A stretch of DNA of 64,000 bases from Streptosporangium carneum (GTDB lineage: Bacteria; Actinomycetota; Actinomycetes; Streptosporangiales; Streptosporangiaceae). The notes below the pieces were generated by a model. That model saw only the letters and a list, made by a program, of their open reading frames with translations. It did not search any database and had not been told where the DNA came from. Below are positions 16,475-26,559 of the stretch, piece after piece (position 1 is the stretch's first letter; the number at the start of each line of letters is the position of its first letter). The stretch lies in contig NZ_BSEV01000017.1 of NCBI RefSeq assembly GCF_027922005.1, positions 124,001-188,000 on the forward strand, in the 5' to 3' direction. The translations under genes were made by a program, and so were the position numbers.

Positions 16475-17182
16475 TCAGCCCGTCAGAGCCGCGCCGAGCG
16501 CCATGCCGGCGACCCTGCGGGCCAGCAGGCGGGCGGGGTCGAGAACCGGGACGGGGACGTGGGAGCCGTCCATGGCCAGGACGAGTTCGGTGCACGCGGT
16601 GACGATCCGCTCCGCTCCGCGGTCGGCGAGGGATCGGGCGACCTCCTCCAGCGCCCGCCGGTGAGCCGGTCGGACGCCACCGCTCTTGACGGCGCCGATG
16701 GCCGCCATGACCCGCCGCTGGCCTGGCTCGTCCGGTTCGATCGCCGCCACGCCGTACCGCCGCAGGGCGTTCGCGTACAGGCCCGCGTGCAGGGTGCCCG
16801 AGGTGGCCAGCACACCGGCCGCGCGGACGCCGTCGGCGGCGAGGGCTTCGGCCGTGACCTCGATGATGCTCACCAGCTCCAGTCCCGCCTCCTCCGCCAG
16901 GCGTGGGACGAAGGCGTGGGCGGTGTTGCAGGGCACGGCGAGCACCTCGCACCCCGCCTGCTTCAGCGCCTCGACGCCGCGCCGCAGGTACGGGGTGGGG
17001 TCCTCACCGCCGCCGAGCAGGCTCAGGGAACGGTCGGGGACGCGGGGGTCGCCCCAGATGACGACGGGCACGTGCCCCTGGTCGCAGGTGGCCGCCGTCT
17101 CCTCCACGAGCTTGCCGTAGAAGTCGACGGTGGCCGCCGGGCCCATGCCGCCCAGGACGCCGACCAGCCGGATCCCGCTCAT
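16475..17182 (-). CDS. Aspartate/glutamate racemase family protein
   Basis: A 235-residue cofactor-independent amino acid racemase: GVLGGMGPAATVDFY at the N-terminus, the first catalytic cysteine in VPCNTAHAF near residue 83 and the second in IVTACTELVLA near residue 195. Both cysteines are needed for two-base racemisation, so the enzyme should be active on Asp, Glu or a related acid. It is divergent from a double Lrp-type regulator, a usual partner for amino acid metabolism, and lies close to an amidase and an amino acid ABC importer. Confidence 0.88.
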   Translation of the reverse strand: MSGIRLVGVLGGMGPAATVDFYGKLVEETAATCDQGHVPVVIWGDPRVPDRSLSLLGGGEDPTPYLRRGVEALKQAGCEVLAVPCNTAHAFVPRLAEEAGLELVSIIEVTAEALAADGVRAAGVLATSGTLHAGLYANALRRYGVAAIEPDEPGQRRVMAAIGAVKSGGVRPAHRRALEEVARSLADRGAERIVTACTELVLAMDGSHVPVPVLDPARLLARRVAGMALGAALTG

Positions 17183-17383
17183 CGCACACCGCCGGCGATG
17201 GAACGGCCGGGCCGCGCGGAGGGCGCCACGGCCTCCCGCGCGCGGTCGCGCAGGTCGCTGAACATCGAGAAACGTCCTCTTTCTCGCGGTGATCCGGAAC
17301 AGGCCGGGACGGCTGTCGGCACAAGGATCGAGGTATAAGGTGAGCCCGGTGTCCAAATGCAGCAATGCGCCACCAAAGGAGTA

Positions 17384-18427
17384 ATGGTGCAGGATTCCGG
17401 CGTTGGACCCCAGCGGTTGCTGTCGGAGGCCGACCTCGAGCTCATCGACGCCCTCCAGATCAACCCGCGGGCGAGCTGGGTGGACGTCGGGACGGCGACG
17501 GGCGCGGACCCGGTGACGGCCGCACGGCGCTGGCAGCGGCTGAACGGCAGCGGGGAGGCGTGGACGACCGTCGCCCTGGGGCAGCGCCAGATGCACACGA
17601 TGAGCATGGCGTTCCTGGAGATCGACTGCGAGGCCGGCGCCGCGGTCGACGTCGCGGGCGCGCTCGCGACGGAGGGACACCTCATCACCGTGCAGCACGT
17701 CGCCGCCGACCACGACCTTTTCGTGATCGCCGTCGCCGCCTCGACGCCCGCGCTGGCGGACTACTTGCTCACGGACCTGCCACGGGTGCCCGGCGTGACG
17801 AAGGTGCGCGCCCACGTCGCCACACGCGTCTTCGAGGCCTCGTGCCGCTGGCGGCTGCGCGTGCTCTCGCCCCGATCCGCGGGCGCGCTGGCCCGGCGTC
17901 CCGGTCCGCCCGAGTCCACCAGGCAGATGGACGAGACCGACCGCCTGCTGTTCAAGGCCCTGCTCGCCGACGGCCGCGCCAGTTACTCCGAGCTCGCGGG
18001 AACCGTCGGCGTGTCCGAGCGCACGGTACAGCGCAGGCTGTCCCGCCTGGTCGCGACCGGCGACATCGACTTCCGTTGCGACCTGGCGCGCTCGCACGCG
18101 GGGTGGCACTCCTCGGCGGTGCTGTGGCTGCGGATGCCGGACGGACTGCTCGAGGAGACGGGCCGGGCGTTGCTCGGCTGGCCGGAGACGCGGACGTGCG
18201 CGGCGCTCGCGGGAGCCCGCAACATGCTCCTCACCGTCGGCCTGCACACGGTCTCCGACCTGCACCCACTGGTGGTGCGCCTCGAGGAGCGCTTCCCGTA
18301 CGTGCGCATCGCCGACCGGCAGATCGTGCTGAGGCAGTCGAAGCTCTACGGGCGGGTCCTCGACTCCTCGGGGCGCTGCACGGACGTCGTCCCGGTGGAC
18401 CCGTGGAGCCTGTCCCCGCGTGGCTGA
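17384..18427 (+). CDS. Tandem Lrp/AsnC-family regulator
   Basis: A 347-residue protein made of two Lrp units. The first HTH is LSEADLELIDALQINPR... with an AsnC-like ligand domain to about residue 150; the second HTH is QMDETDRLLFKALLADGRASYSEL followed by SERTVQRRLSRL, here given in parts, and a second ligand domain. Each unit is about 150 residues, so one chain may replace an Lrp dimer. ATG at 17384 and GTG at 17387 follow AAAGGAG closely. It faces the racemase gene and ends three bases from the convergent amidase stop. Confidence 0.85.
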   Translation: MVQDSGVGPQRLLSEADLELIDALQINPRASWVDVGTATGADPVTAARRWQRLNGSGEAWTTVALGQRQMHTMSMAFLEIDCEAGAAVDVAGALATEGHLITVQHVAADHDLFVIAVAASTPALADYLLTDLPRVPGVTKVRAHVATRVFEASCRWRLRVLSPRSAGALARRPGPPESTRQMDETDRLLFKALLADGRASYSELAGTVGVSERTVQRRLSRLVATGDIDFRCDLARSHAGWHSSAVLWLRMPDGLLEETGRALLGWPETRTCAALAGARNMLLTVGLHTVSDLHPLVVRLEERFPYVRIADRQIVLRQSKLYGRVLDSSGRCTDVVPVDPWSLSPRG

Positions 18428-18430
18428 CGC

Positions 18431-19612
18431 TCAGCGCGGTTCGGGGACCGCGCCGCCATGGGCCTCCCGGCACAGGCCGACCCGCAGCACGTCGGCCTCG
18501 CTGCGCCCCACCACCTGCAGGTCTCCGACGGCCAGAGCGGGCAGGCCGAGAGCGGACACGACGGACGTGATCCGGCCGACCTCGCCGCGGACGGCGGCCT
18601 CGTCGCACCCTGCCCGCGGCGCGGGGCCACCGAGCGTCGGCGTGATCAGGACGTCGACGCCGGACATCTCCGCCGAGAACCCGGCCCTGAGGGCCGAGAG
18701 CTCCTCGACGGCCCGGCGGTACTCCCGATGGCCGATCCCCGCGGCGTCGTCCAGTTTCCGCCGCACGCCCGCGCTGTAGCCCGCGGCGTTCCTCGGATAC
18801 GTGGCCTCATGGGTGCGCCGGGCCTGCGCGCCCACGATCGTCCAGTACGAGGAGAGGATCCCGTACGGCAGGGCGACCTCGCGGACCTCGGCGCCCAGGT
18901 CCGCGAACTCCCCGGCCTGCGCGCATCCGTCGGCGACGCCGACGACCAGCCCCGACAGCGAGCGCGGCGGCTCGACCTCCTCCCCGGAGAGCACCCGCCA
19001 CACCCGGGCGCAGTCGGCGACCGACGTGGCCATCGGCCCGACCACGTCGAACATCGGGGCGAGAGGCGCGACCCCTTCGGCGGAGAGGACGCCGGCCCTC
19101 GGGCGCAGCCCGACCACGCCGCAGCAGGCCGCCGGAATCCTGACCGAGCCGCCGGTGTCCGTGCCGAGGCCGAAGCGGGCGATCCCGGCGGCGAGCGCCG
19201 CCGCCGTACCGCCGCTCGATCCGCCGGGAGCCAGGTGCTCGTGGCGGGGGTTGCGCACGTCGCCCCAGTGCGGGTTCTCGCTCGTGACGCCCCAGGCGAA
19301 CTCGTGCTGGTTAGCCTTGCCGACCAGGAGCGCCCCGGCCCGTTCCAGCAGCTCGACGCACGGCGCGGTCGTCAGCGCCTCCTCGCTTCCGTACAGGGCG
19401 GATCCGCGGGTCGTGCGGAGCCCCGCGACATCGATCATGTCCTTGACCACGAACGTCCAGGCCCGCAGCTCGGCCGAGGTGACGGGCTCCGGCGGGGCGT
19501 GGCGCGCGAGCCGGTCGATGACCGGCTCGGGGCCGGACTCGATGAGGATGTTGTGCCCGCTGTGGAGGCGGATGGCCTCGGCGGATCCGGCGATCGCCGC
19601 GTCGTGTTCCAC
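18431..19612 (-). CDS. Amidase signature family hydrolase
   Basis: A 393-residue amidase with the Ser-cisSer-Lys triad: lysine in FVVKDMIDV, the cis-serine region in GGSSGGTAAALAAG, and the nucleophile in GLGTDTGGSVRIPA. It hydrolyses a carboxamide to acid and ammonia; the natural substrate is unknown. Start is a GTG at 19612 with AGGAGG nine bases upstream; longer frames upstream lack a ribosome site. The chain is shorter than typical 450-500 residue amidases. It lies between the LysR gene and the Lrp gene and likely works on the compound taken up by the ABC importer nearby. Confidence 0.85.
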   Translation of the reverse strand: MEHDAAIAGSAEAIRLHSGHNILIESGPEPVIDRLARHAPPEPVTSAELRAWTFVVKDMIDVAGLRTTRGSALYGSEEALTTAPCVELLERAGALLVGKANQHEFAWGVTSENPHWGDVRNPRHEHLAPGGSSGGTAAALAAGIARFGLGTDTGGSVRIPAACCGVVGLRPRAGVLSAEGVAPLAPMFDVVGPMATSVADCARVWRVLSGEEVEPPRSLSGLVVGVADGCAQAGEFADLGAEVREVALPYGILSSYWTIVGAQARRTHEATYPRNAAGYSAGVRRKLDDAAGIGHREYRRAVEELSALRAGFSAEMSGVDVLITPTLGGPAPRAGCDEAAVRGEVGRITSVVSALGLPALAVGDLQVVGRSEADVLRVGLCREAHGGAVPEPR

Positions 19613-19842
19613 GGTCAAGGACCTCCTGACGCCCGCCCCGCCCAAGCGGGGCCTGTGATGAGCAGCGGGGCGGGCCGTCACCGGCCGCGCCCACGACCCG
19701 GCAAATGCTGGCAGATCCATCATTCCGAGTCGAGCTGGACCGAAGAATCTTCAGATGTCGAGCCGATCCGCAGGAGATCGTTGCGGCTCGACCGTGACAC
19801 GCCGAGAAGCCGCGGCCCGCCGGGAAGGTCGCCGGGCGCCGC

Positions 19843-20718
19843 TCAGACCGCCAGGGCGTCCAGCAGGGAGCGCAGGCGGGCGGTCTCGCGGTCGGGGTGA
19901 ACGAGGGTGAAGATGCTGCGGCTGGTGTTCAGCCACGGCACGTCGGCGACCACGACGTCCCGGCCGTGCCCGCGCAGCGCGAGGTCGGGGACGAGCGCCG
20001 CGCCCATTCCCGTCTCGATCATGGCCATTGTGATCTTGAAGTCGTCGGAGTGGCAGGCCACCCGGGGGTGCAGGCCCCAGCGGGCGAACACGGCGTCGAA
20101 GAAGGAGGAGTCGCTGCTGGCCGGATGGTGCATGATCCACGGCAGGTCGACGAGCTGCTCGACCCGGTAGGGCGCCAGGTCGGGCCAGCTGCGCGGCAGG
20201 ACGACCTTGTAGCGGTCCTCGGCGATCCAGCGCCTGCCCAGCGCCGACGGCCACGACAGCCCGACGTTCCCCACCTGGTAGACGATCGCCGCGTCCATCT
20301 CGCCTCCGGCGCTCAGGCGCGGGATGAGCTGGGAGCACTCGGCGACGGAGACCCTGACGCCGGCGCGCTCCTCGGGCTCCATCCGCCGCAGGACGCCGGT
20401 CAGCACGTCGGCGAAGCTGGGGAAGATGCCCAGGTGGATCTGCCGCTCGCTGTTCCTGTGCACGGCCTGGACCGTGGTGACCATGCGGTCGAGGTCGATG
20501 AGCACGACCTCCGCGTGCCTGGCCAGCACCTCGGCCGCGCTGGTGGGCAGCACGCTGTGGGCGAAGCGTTCGAACAGCCTCACGCCCATCTGCCGTTCCA
20601 GCGCGGCCATCTGCTGGGAGACCGCCGAGGAGGTGTAGCCGAGCCGGTTGGCCGCGGCCGCGAAGGACCCCAGCTGAACGACCTCACAGAGAGTACGCAG
20701 GTGTTCGGGCTTCAGCAT
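19843..20718 (-). CDS. LysR-family transcriptional regulator
   Basis: A 291-residue LysR protein: HTH LRTLCEVVQLGSFAAAANRL and TSSAVSQQMAALERQMGV at residues 8-48, then a periplasmic-binding-like effector domain. It is divergent from the amidohydrolase-ABC operon with 110 bp between them and is the obvious regulator of that operon; the amidase follows 230 bp downstream on the same strand. Confidence 0.88.
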   Translation of the reverse strand: MLKPEHLRTLCEVVQLGSFAAAANRLGYTSSAVSQQMAALERQMGVRLFERFAHSVLPTSAAEVLARHAEVVLIDLDRMVTTVQAVHRNSERQIHLGIFPSFADVLTGVLRRMEPEERAGVRVSVAECSQLIPRLSAGGEMDAAIVYQVGNVGLSWPSALGRRWIAEDRYKVVLPRSWPDLAPYRVEQLVDLPWIMHHPASSDSSFFDAVFARWGLHPRVACHSDDFKITMAMIETGMGAALVPDLALRGHGRDVVVADVPWLNTSRSIFTLVHPDRETARLRSLLDALAV

Positions 20719-20828
20719 TAGAGTTCCTTGCTCTCAGCGCTGCCAAATGTCGTGTTTATAGCGCTTCCGACTTCTTTTCGCCACTCCTACAGTGATGGCC
20801 ACCGTCACATCGAGCCCCTGAGGGTCAC

Positions 20829-22397
20829 ATGAGCATTCGCGTGTACCGCAACGCCGCCATCCACACAGGAGACAGCGGCAACCCCCTGGCCCAGGCCATG
20901 GCCGTGGAGGGCGAGCGGCTGCTGGCCGTCGGCGGAGAGGCGGAGGTGCGCGAGGCCGCGGGCCGGGGAGCCGAGCTGATCGACCTGGAGGGCGCCGCGG
21001 TGCTCCCCGGCCTCTACGACGCCCACATCCACACCGCGCAGTACGCCCAGAGCCTGGACGCGGTGGACCTGCGCGACGTGCGCTCCCTGGACGACGCGCT
21101 GGCCAGGGTGGCCGCGCACGCGGCGCGGCTGAGACCGGGCGCCTGGCTGTTCGGCGGCCGGTGGAACAGCAACACCTGGGATCCGCCGGCGCAGCCGGAC
21201 AGGCACGCCCTGGACTCGGTCTGTCCCGAGCTGCCGGTCGCGCTGCCCAGCGTGGACGGCCACACGGTGTGGGCCAACTCCGCGGCCCTGCGACTGGCCG
21301 GCATCCACTCCGGCACCCCCGACCCGGTGGGCGGCGAGATCGTCAGGGACGCGGCCGGCGAACCCACCGGCATCCTGCGCGAGTCGGCCTCCTACCCGCT
21401 GCGCGACCTCATGGTCTCCGCCGACCTGCACGACCGGCTCCGCGCCGGGCAGGAGGAACTGCTCGCGCTCGGCCTGACCAGCGTGCACGACATCGACGGC
21501 GAGGACTGCAGGGCCGCCTACCTGGAGCTGCGCGACGCCGGCGAGCTGAAGCTGCGCGTGCACAAGGCGATCCCGATGATCCACCTGGAGGCGGCCATCG
21601 CCGAGGGACGCCGCACGGGGCAGGGCGACGACTGGTTCCGCACCGGGCCGGTGAAGATCTTCAGCGACGGCGCCCTGGGGTCGCACACCTGCCACGTGGG
21701 CGAGTCCTTCGCCGGCGAGCAGGGCAACACAGGCATCGCGGTCACGCCGTACGAGGACCTGGTCAAGCTGTTCGGCAGGGCCGCCGAGGCCGGGATCGCG
21801 GTGGCCACGCACGCCATCGGAGACCAGGCCAACCACCTGGTCATCGACGCCTACGAGGCCGTCGGCCGCACGGCGGGGCTGCGGCACCGCATCGAGCACG
21901 CCCAGCACCTGCGGCCCGGCGACCTGTCCAGGATGGCCAGGCTGGGAATCGTCGCCTCGATGCAGCCCGTCCACTGCACCAGCGACATCGACCTGGTCGA
22001 CTCCCTGCTGGCCGGGCGCGAGCTGGCCTCCTACGCCTGGCGCGGGATGCTGAACGTCGGCGTGGCGCTGGCCTTCGGCTCCGACGCCCCGGTCGAGCAT
22101 CCCAACCCCTTCGCCGCGCTGTACGCCGCGGTCACCCGTACCCGCCCCGACGGCACCCCCGCCGGCGGCTGGCAGCCCGAGCAGCGACTGAGCATGGGCG
22201 AGGCCCTCACCGCCCACACCCTGGGCGCGGCCTACGCGGCGGGCGAGGAGGACCACAAGGGCGTCCTCTCCCCCGGCAAGCTCGCCGACTTCATCGCGGT
22301 GGACACCGACCCCTTCGTGGAGTCGCCGGCCGCGGTGCTGCGCACCAGGGTCATGACCACCGTCGTCGGCGGCGAAGTCCGCTGGCAGCAACACTGA
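20829..22397 (+). CDS. YtcJ-like amidohydrolase
   Basis: A 522-residue metal-dependent amidohydrolase. The HxH metal motif is in LYDAHIHTAQ, the YtcJ-type segment FSDGALGSHTCH lies mid-chain, followed by HAIGDQAN, IEHAQHL and the catalytic/metal Asp in GSDAPVEHPNP. Family members cleave N-acyl or formamide-type bonds of aryl and cyclic compounds. It begins an operon: the binding-protein gene starts 34 bp after its stop. No signal peptide, so it acts on an imported compound. Confidence 0.88.
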   Translation: MSIRVYRNAAIHTGDSGNPLAQAMAVEGERLLAVGGEAEVREAAGRGAELIDLEGAAVLPGLYDAHIHTAQYAQSLDAVDLRDVRSLDDALARVAAHAARLRPGAWLFGGRWNSNTWDPPAQPDRHALDSVCPELPVALPSVDGHTVWANSAALRLAGIHSGTPDPVGGEIVRDAAGEPTGILRESASYPLRDLMVSADLHDRLRAGQEELLALGLTSVHDIDGEDCRAAYLELRDAGELKLRVHKAIPMIHLEAAIAEGRRTGQGDDWFRTGPVKIFSDGALGSHTCHVGESFAGEQGNTGIAVTPYEDLVKLFGRAAEAGIAVATHAIGDQANHLVIDAYEAVGRTAGLRHRIEHAQHLRPGDLSRMARLGIVASMQPVHCTSDIDLVDSLLAGRELASYAWRGMLNVGVALAFGSDAPVEHPNPFAALYAAVTRTRPDGTPAGGWQPEQRLSMGEALTAHTLGAAYAAGEEDHKGVLSPGKLADFIAVDTDPFVESPAAVLRTRVMTTVVGGEVRWQQH

Positions 22398-22430
22398 ACC
22401 ACTGGCACCACCTTGAAGGAGCACCCCCCG

Positions 22431-23408
22431 TTGAACACCCGGATCCTCACCACGCTCGCCGCCGGCGCGCTGCTGGCCGCCACCGCGGCCTGCGGCGCCC
22501 AGTCCCTGGACGACGGCGGCACGTCCGGCGCGGCCACAGGGCCTGCCGCGGCACCGGCCACCGCGCCGGCCGTCGCCCTCGATCCGGCTCCCACGGAGGA
22601 GAAGGCGGCCGACGTCATCAACGCCATCACCCCCGACAAGGACCTCGCCGCCAAGGCCCCGGCGAGCGTGAGGTCGGGCGGCCTGAAGGTCGTCTCCTCC
22701 ATGGGGTATCCGCCGATGGAGATGTTCGCCGGCGACGGCAAGACGGCGATCGGTTTCGACCCCGCCCTGGCCAGGGCCATCGCCAGGAAGCTCGGCGTCA
22801 ACGTGACCATCACCGACGAGGAGTTCAACTCCCAGATCCCCGGCGTGCTCACCGGCCGCTACGACTTCGTCATCTCCTCGATGACCGACAACCCCGAGCG
22901 GCAGAGCCAGGTCACCTTCGTCGACTACGTGCAGGCCGGCGCGGGACTGCTGGTCAAGAAGGGCAACCCGGCGGGCGTCGCCGGGCCGAAGGACCTGTGC
23001 GGCAAGACGGTCTCCGTGGTCGACAACGGCTCCTCGATGGAACTGGCCGAGGACTACGACGCCGACTGCAAGAAGGACGGCAAGGCCGAGGTGAACATCC
23101 TGAAGTTCCCCGGTGACCAGGAGGCCCTGCTCCAGGTCAGCGGCGGTCGCGCGCAGGCCACCATCACCGACTACGTGGTGGCCGCCAGCAAGGCCGCCGA
23201 CCCCAAGCTCGAGGTCGAGGCGATCGCGCTCGACGGCACCGAGAGCCCGTGGGGGATCGGGATGAAACCCGACAACAAGGAGCTCATCGACTCCGTCAAG
23301 GGAGCCCTGGACTCCCTCATCCAGAGCGGCGAGTACGGCAAGCTGCTCAAGGCCTGGAACCTGGACAGGCTGGCCGTCCAGTCCGCTGTGATCAACGGCG
23401 GTAAGTGA
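22431..23408 (+). CDS. Polar amino acid ABC transporter substrate-binding lipoprotein
   Basis: A 325-residue family 3 solute-binding protein. The N-terminus is a lipoprotein signal peptide with the acceptor cysteine in [11 protein letters not shown]. The binding domain starts near residue 85 ([15 protein letters not shown]) and has [15 protein letters not shown] and the conserved [17 protein letters not shown] start at 22431 with AAGGAG nine bases upstream is preferred. Its stop overlaps the permease GTG (GTGA). Ligand probably an amino acid or small amide. Confidence 0.87.
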   Translation: MNTRILTTLAAGALLAATAACGAQSLDDGGTSGAATGPAAAPATAPAVALDPAPTEEKAADVINAITPDKDLAAKAPASVRSGGLKVVSSMGYPPMEMFAGDGKTAIGFDPALARAIARKLGVNVTITDEEFNSQIPGVLTGRYDFVISSMTDNPERQSQVTFVDYVQAGAGLLVKKGNPAGVAGPKDLCGKTVSVVDNGSSMELAEDYDADCKKDGKAEVNILKFPGDQEALLQVSGGRAQATITDYVVAASKAADPKLEVEAIALDGTESPWGIGMKPDNKELIDSVKGALDSLIQSGEYGKLLKAWNLDRLAVQSAVINGGK

Positions 23409-24319
23409 CCGTGCGGACCGAACCGATCGCCGACGCGTCGGGCACTCCGATACCCGTCGCGCGGACCCTGCACTGGGGCCGCTGGCTGGCCGCGGCCGTC
23501 GCGTCGGCGGTCGTCGGCTGGCTGGTCTACCTGGTCGTGGTCAACCCGCGCCTGGACTGGGGCAAGGTCGCCGAGTACCTGTTCAACGACCGGATCCTGG
23601 ACGGGGTCTGGGTCACCGTCGAGATCTCGGTGCTGGCGACGGTCCTCGGGCTGGTGCTGGGCGTGGTGATCGCGATCATGCGGCTGTCGCACAACCCGGT
23701 GCTGAGCTGGCTGGCCACGCTCTACATCTGGTTCTTCCGCGGCACGCCGGTGCTGGTGCAGCTCATCTTCTGGTACAACCTGGCCTTCCTGTTCCCCGAG
23801 CTGGTGCTCAAGATCCCGTTCACCACGATCGGCCTCAAGTGGGACACCAACCAGGTGATGACCGGATTCACCTCGGCCATGCTGGGACTGGGGCTGAACC
23901 TGGCGGCCTACTTCGCCGAGACCGTGCGCGCCGGGATCCAGGCCGTCGACCACGGCCAGACCGAGGCGGCGTACGCGCTGGGCATGACCCCGGCCAAACG
24001 GATGCGGGTCATCGTGCTGCCGCAGGCGCTGCGCATCATCATCCCGCCCACCGGCAACGAGTTCATCTCCATGCTGAAGACCACCTCGCTGGTCTACGTG
24101 GTCGCGGGGCACGACCTGATGACCAATGCCAGCCAGATCTACAAGACGAACAACCTGATCATGGAGCTGCTGATCGTGGCGAGCCTGTGGTACATGCTCA
24201 TGACCGCCGTGTCGACCTTCCTGCAGGGCAGGCTGGAGCGCCGCTTCGGCTCGGAGGCCGTACGGCTGGTGCGCGGCGGCGGCCTGGCTGCCAGGATCCT
24301 GCCGAAGGCGGCCGCGTGA
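23405..24319 (+). CDS. Polar amino acid ABC transporter permease
   Basis: A 304-residue HisM/GlnP-type permease with about six membrane helices. The helix-2 family signature [16 protein letters not shown] and the EAA loop [20 protein letters not shown] are clear. Only one permease gene is present, so a homodimer is expected. Both ends overlap neighbours by four bases. Confidence 0.9.
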   Translation: MTVRTEPIADASGTPIPVARTLHWGRWLAAAVASAVVGWLVYLVVVNPRLDWGKVAEYLFNDRILDGVWVTVEISVLATVLGLVLGVVIAIMRLSHNPVLSWLATLYIWFFRGTPVLVQLIFWYNLAFLFPELVLKIPFTTIGLKWDTNQVMTGFTSAMLGLGLNLAAYFAETVRAGIQAVDHGQTEAAYALGMTPAKRMRVIVLPQALRIIIPPTGNEFISMLKTTSLVYVVAGHDLMTNASQIYKTNNLIMELLIVASLWYMLMTAVSTFLQGRLERRFGSEAVRLVRGGGLAARILPKAAA

Positions 24320-25113
24320 GCGCGGCCGGGGAGCAGGTCGTACGGGCCTCGGGCGTCCGGATGGGCTACGGCGACGTGCAGGTGCTCAACGGCGTGGACT
24401 TCACCGTGGCCGCCGGCGAGGTGAGCTGTGTCATCGGCCCCTCGGGCTCGGGCAAGTCCACGTTCCTGCGGTGCCTCAACGGCCTGGAGACGGTGCTCGG
24501 CGGCAGTCTGCGGGTGCTCGGCGAGGAGGTCGGCCACACCCTGCGCGACGGCAGGTACCGCCCCTGGACCCCCAAGGAGTTCGCCGCCTTCCGCAGGAAC
24601 ATCGGCATGGTGTTCCAGCGCTTCAACCTGTTCGCCCACCACAGCGCGCTGGAGAACGTCGCCTGCGGCCCCGTCCACGTCCTGGGCACCCCCCAGGACA
24701 GGGCGCGGTCACTGGCCATGGAGCACCTGGAACGGGTGGGCCTGGCCGACCACGCGCACAAGCGGCCCCACCAGCTCTCCGGCGGCCAGCAGCAGCGGGT
24801 GGCCATCGCCAGGGCGCTGGCGATGAACCCCGCGCTGATGCTGTTCGACGAGCCGACCTCCGCGCTCGACCCGGAGCTGGTGGACGAGGTTCTGGAGGTC
24901 ATGAAGGGCCTGGCCGCCGAGGGGATGACGATGGTCGTGGTGACCCACGAGATCGCCTTCGCCAGGGAGGTCGGCGACTGGCTGACCTTCTTCGCCGACG
25001 GCGTGATCGTCGAGCGGGGCCGCCCCCGCGAGCTCCTGGCCAACCCGGGTCACGAACGGACGAGGGCCTTCCTGTCCAGCGTGCTCAGCTCGAAGGAGCG
25101 TCAGGAGTCCTAG
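24316..25113 (+). CDS. Polar amino acid ABC transporter ATPase
   Basis: A 265-residue ATPase: Walker [11 protein letters not shown]-loop FQRFNLFAH, signature [15 protein letters not shown], Walker [15 protein letters not shown] and switch histidine in VVTHE. It is GlnQ/HisP-like and starts at a GTG overlapping the permease stop (GTGA). Last gene of the amidohydrolase-transporter operon. Confidence 0.92.
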   Translation: MSAAGEQVVRASGVRMGYGDVQVLNGVDFTVAAGEVSCVIGPSGSGKSTFLRCLNGLETVLGGSLRVLGEEVGHTLRDGRYRPWTPKEFAAFRRNIGMVFQRFNLFAHHSALENVACGPVHVLGTPQDRARSLAMEHLERVGLADHAHKRPHQLSGGQQQRVAIARALAMNPALMLFDEPTSALDPELVDEVLEVMKGLAAEGMTMVVVTHEIAFAREVGDWLTFFADGVIVERGRPRELLANPGHERTRAFLSSVLSSKERQES

Positions 25114-25383
25114 AAGAGGGCCGAGGAGGTGGAGGCCGGTTCCGCCTTCGGCGGGTGGGACCACGCCCAGAGCCCGTCTCGCGTGGTGCGGCGCCACCCG
25201 TCGCGCGGCCTCCCCGTCGTCCTGGCGGCCGCCGGCTCCGGGCGGCCGCGGCCCGCTCCGCGGGGCCGCACGTCTCGGGGATTCCCCACGACGACATCCG
25301 CCATGGTGACTTCATGAAGTCTATCCACTACTTTTAGTCACGACACGACTGGCGGAAGGGCCGCCCCCGAGACGAACGGCAAG

Positions 25384-25935
25384 GTGAAGAGCGTGCTTAC
25401 CGAGCTGCAGAAGCGCAGGTTCGACCGGTTGTTCGACCTGTTGGACGCCGACCGCAACGGCGTCATCGACCTCGCCGACTACCACCGTCTGGCGGACGTC
25501 TCCGGCGGCGATCTGACCCACCGGCCGGGTTCGCCCGACGGGGAGCCCCTCCGGGTGTCCTTCACCCGGTTCTGGGAGCAGGCGATCAATCCGCTCGACT
25601 CCGGCGGTCAGGGCACGATCACGCGGGAGCAGTTCACGGCGGCCCTGGGCCAGATGGTCGCGCGGCCCGAGGGGTTCGACACCGCGCTCGGCCCCGCCGT
25701 CGACGCCGTCTTCGATCTGATCGACCTCGACGGGGACGGCCAGGTGGTCAGGGACGAGTACGTCCGCGCCCTCACGCTGTTCGGTCTCACCCCGGCCGCG
25801 GCGGAGCAGACGTTCGCCCGGCTCGACGACGGCGACGGCCTGCTGGGGCGCGCGGAGTTCTGGGCCCTGGCCAGGGACTTCTATCTCAGTGACGACCCGG
25901 ACAGCGTTGGAAACCTCCTGTTCGGCCCTCTCTGA
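25384..25935 (+). CDS. EF-hand calcium-binding protein (calerythrin-like)
   Basis: A 183-residue protein with calcium loops DADRNGVIDLAD (near residue 21), a degenerate second hand around DSGGQGTITREQ, and DLDGDGQVVRDE (near 118), plus a partial fourth (DDGDGLLGRAE). This is the four-hand layout of calerythrin, an actinomycete calcium buffer or sensor. Start could be GTG at 25384 or at 25393; the latter has AAGG eight bases upstream. Stands alone. Confidence 0.88.
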   Translation: MKSVLTELQKRRFDRLFDLLDADRNGVIDLADYHRLADVSGGDLTHRPGSPDGEPLRVSFTRFWEQAINPLDSGGQGTITREQFTAALGQMVARPEGFDTALGPAVDAVFDLIDLDGDGQVVRDEYVRALTLFGLTPAAAEQTFARLDDGDGLLGRAEFWALARDFYLSDDPDSVGNLLFGPL

Positions 25936-26074
25936 CCGGCGGCGGGGCGGTGCGGCGGCGGAGCGGAAGCATACACAGCCGGCCGGACCAGGCATGAGAA
26001 CCCGGGGCGCCCGTCAGGTGAGCTGGAGCGACCGTTGCCGTTGTGCCGGGCGAACAGGCCCGCCGTGCACCGCC

Positions 26075-26476
26075 TCAGGAGTCACCGATCCGTTCCAGGG
26101 GGTCGGAAACGAGCCAGAACCCCTTCTTCCCCTGCTCCGCGAGCACCGTCTGCCGCCCCACGTCCGAATCGTGAGAGCGGAACTCCATGGCCACCACCGT
26201 TTCCCGGTCGACGTCCTCCTCCGAGTCGACCAGGTGGATCCGTAACCTCGCCGGGCCGTCCATCCGCCACCGGAAGGACGACCTCTCCGTACCGAAGATC
26301 ACCGAATGGGTGGTCAACAGGCCGGTGCCGTCCTCGGTGAACAGGATCTCCTCACCGAAGAGCGCGCCCGCCGTCCCGATCGCCGTCCTCCAGCGTCCGA
26401 CCGGCCCGTGTTCCAGCATCGGGTTCCCCGACTCGTGTCCCCGCTTCGCTTCGCCGCCCGTCTCCATGCGCCTCAT
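26075..26476 (-). CDS. Hypothetical protein, small beta-rich (lipocalin-like pattern)
   Basis: About 133 residues. The region GRWRTAIGTAGALFGEEILF, then TEDGTGLLTTHSVIFGTE and SFRWRMDGPARLRIHLVD alternates strands in the manner of small lipocalin-like proteins, but I recognise no family. The ATG at 26476 (or 26467) has only a weak ribosome site. Codon third positions are strongly GC-rich, supporting coding. A second coding-like fragment lies just upstream on the same strand. Confidence 0.6.
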   Translation of the reverse strand: MRRMETGGEAKRGHESGNPMLEHGPVGRWRTAIGTAGALFGEEILFTEDGTGLLTTHSVIFGTERSSFRWRMDGPARLRIHLVDSEEDVDRETVVAMEFRSHDSDVGRQTVLAEQGKKGFWLVSDPLERIGDS

Positions 26477-26559
26477 GGTGCCAAACTCGTCGATCTTCGA
26501 ACACCCGGGAAGCGGTGCCCGCCGGGGCGGCGCCGGTCCGGCTGTGGCGCCGCCACGGC

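Noticed and set aside
25314-25337. Seven-residue mini-ORF in the gap before the EF-hand gene
   Set aside because: ATG to TAG only; no ribosome site or leader-peptide signature linked to a regulated gene.
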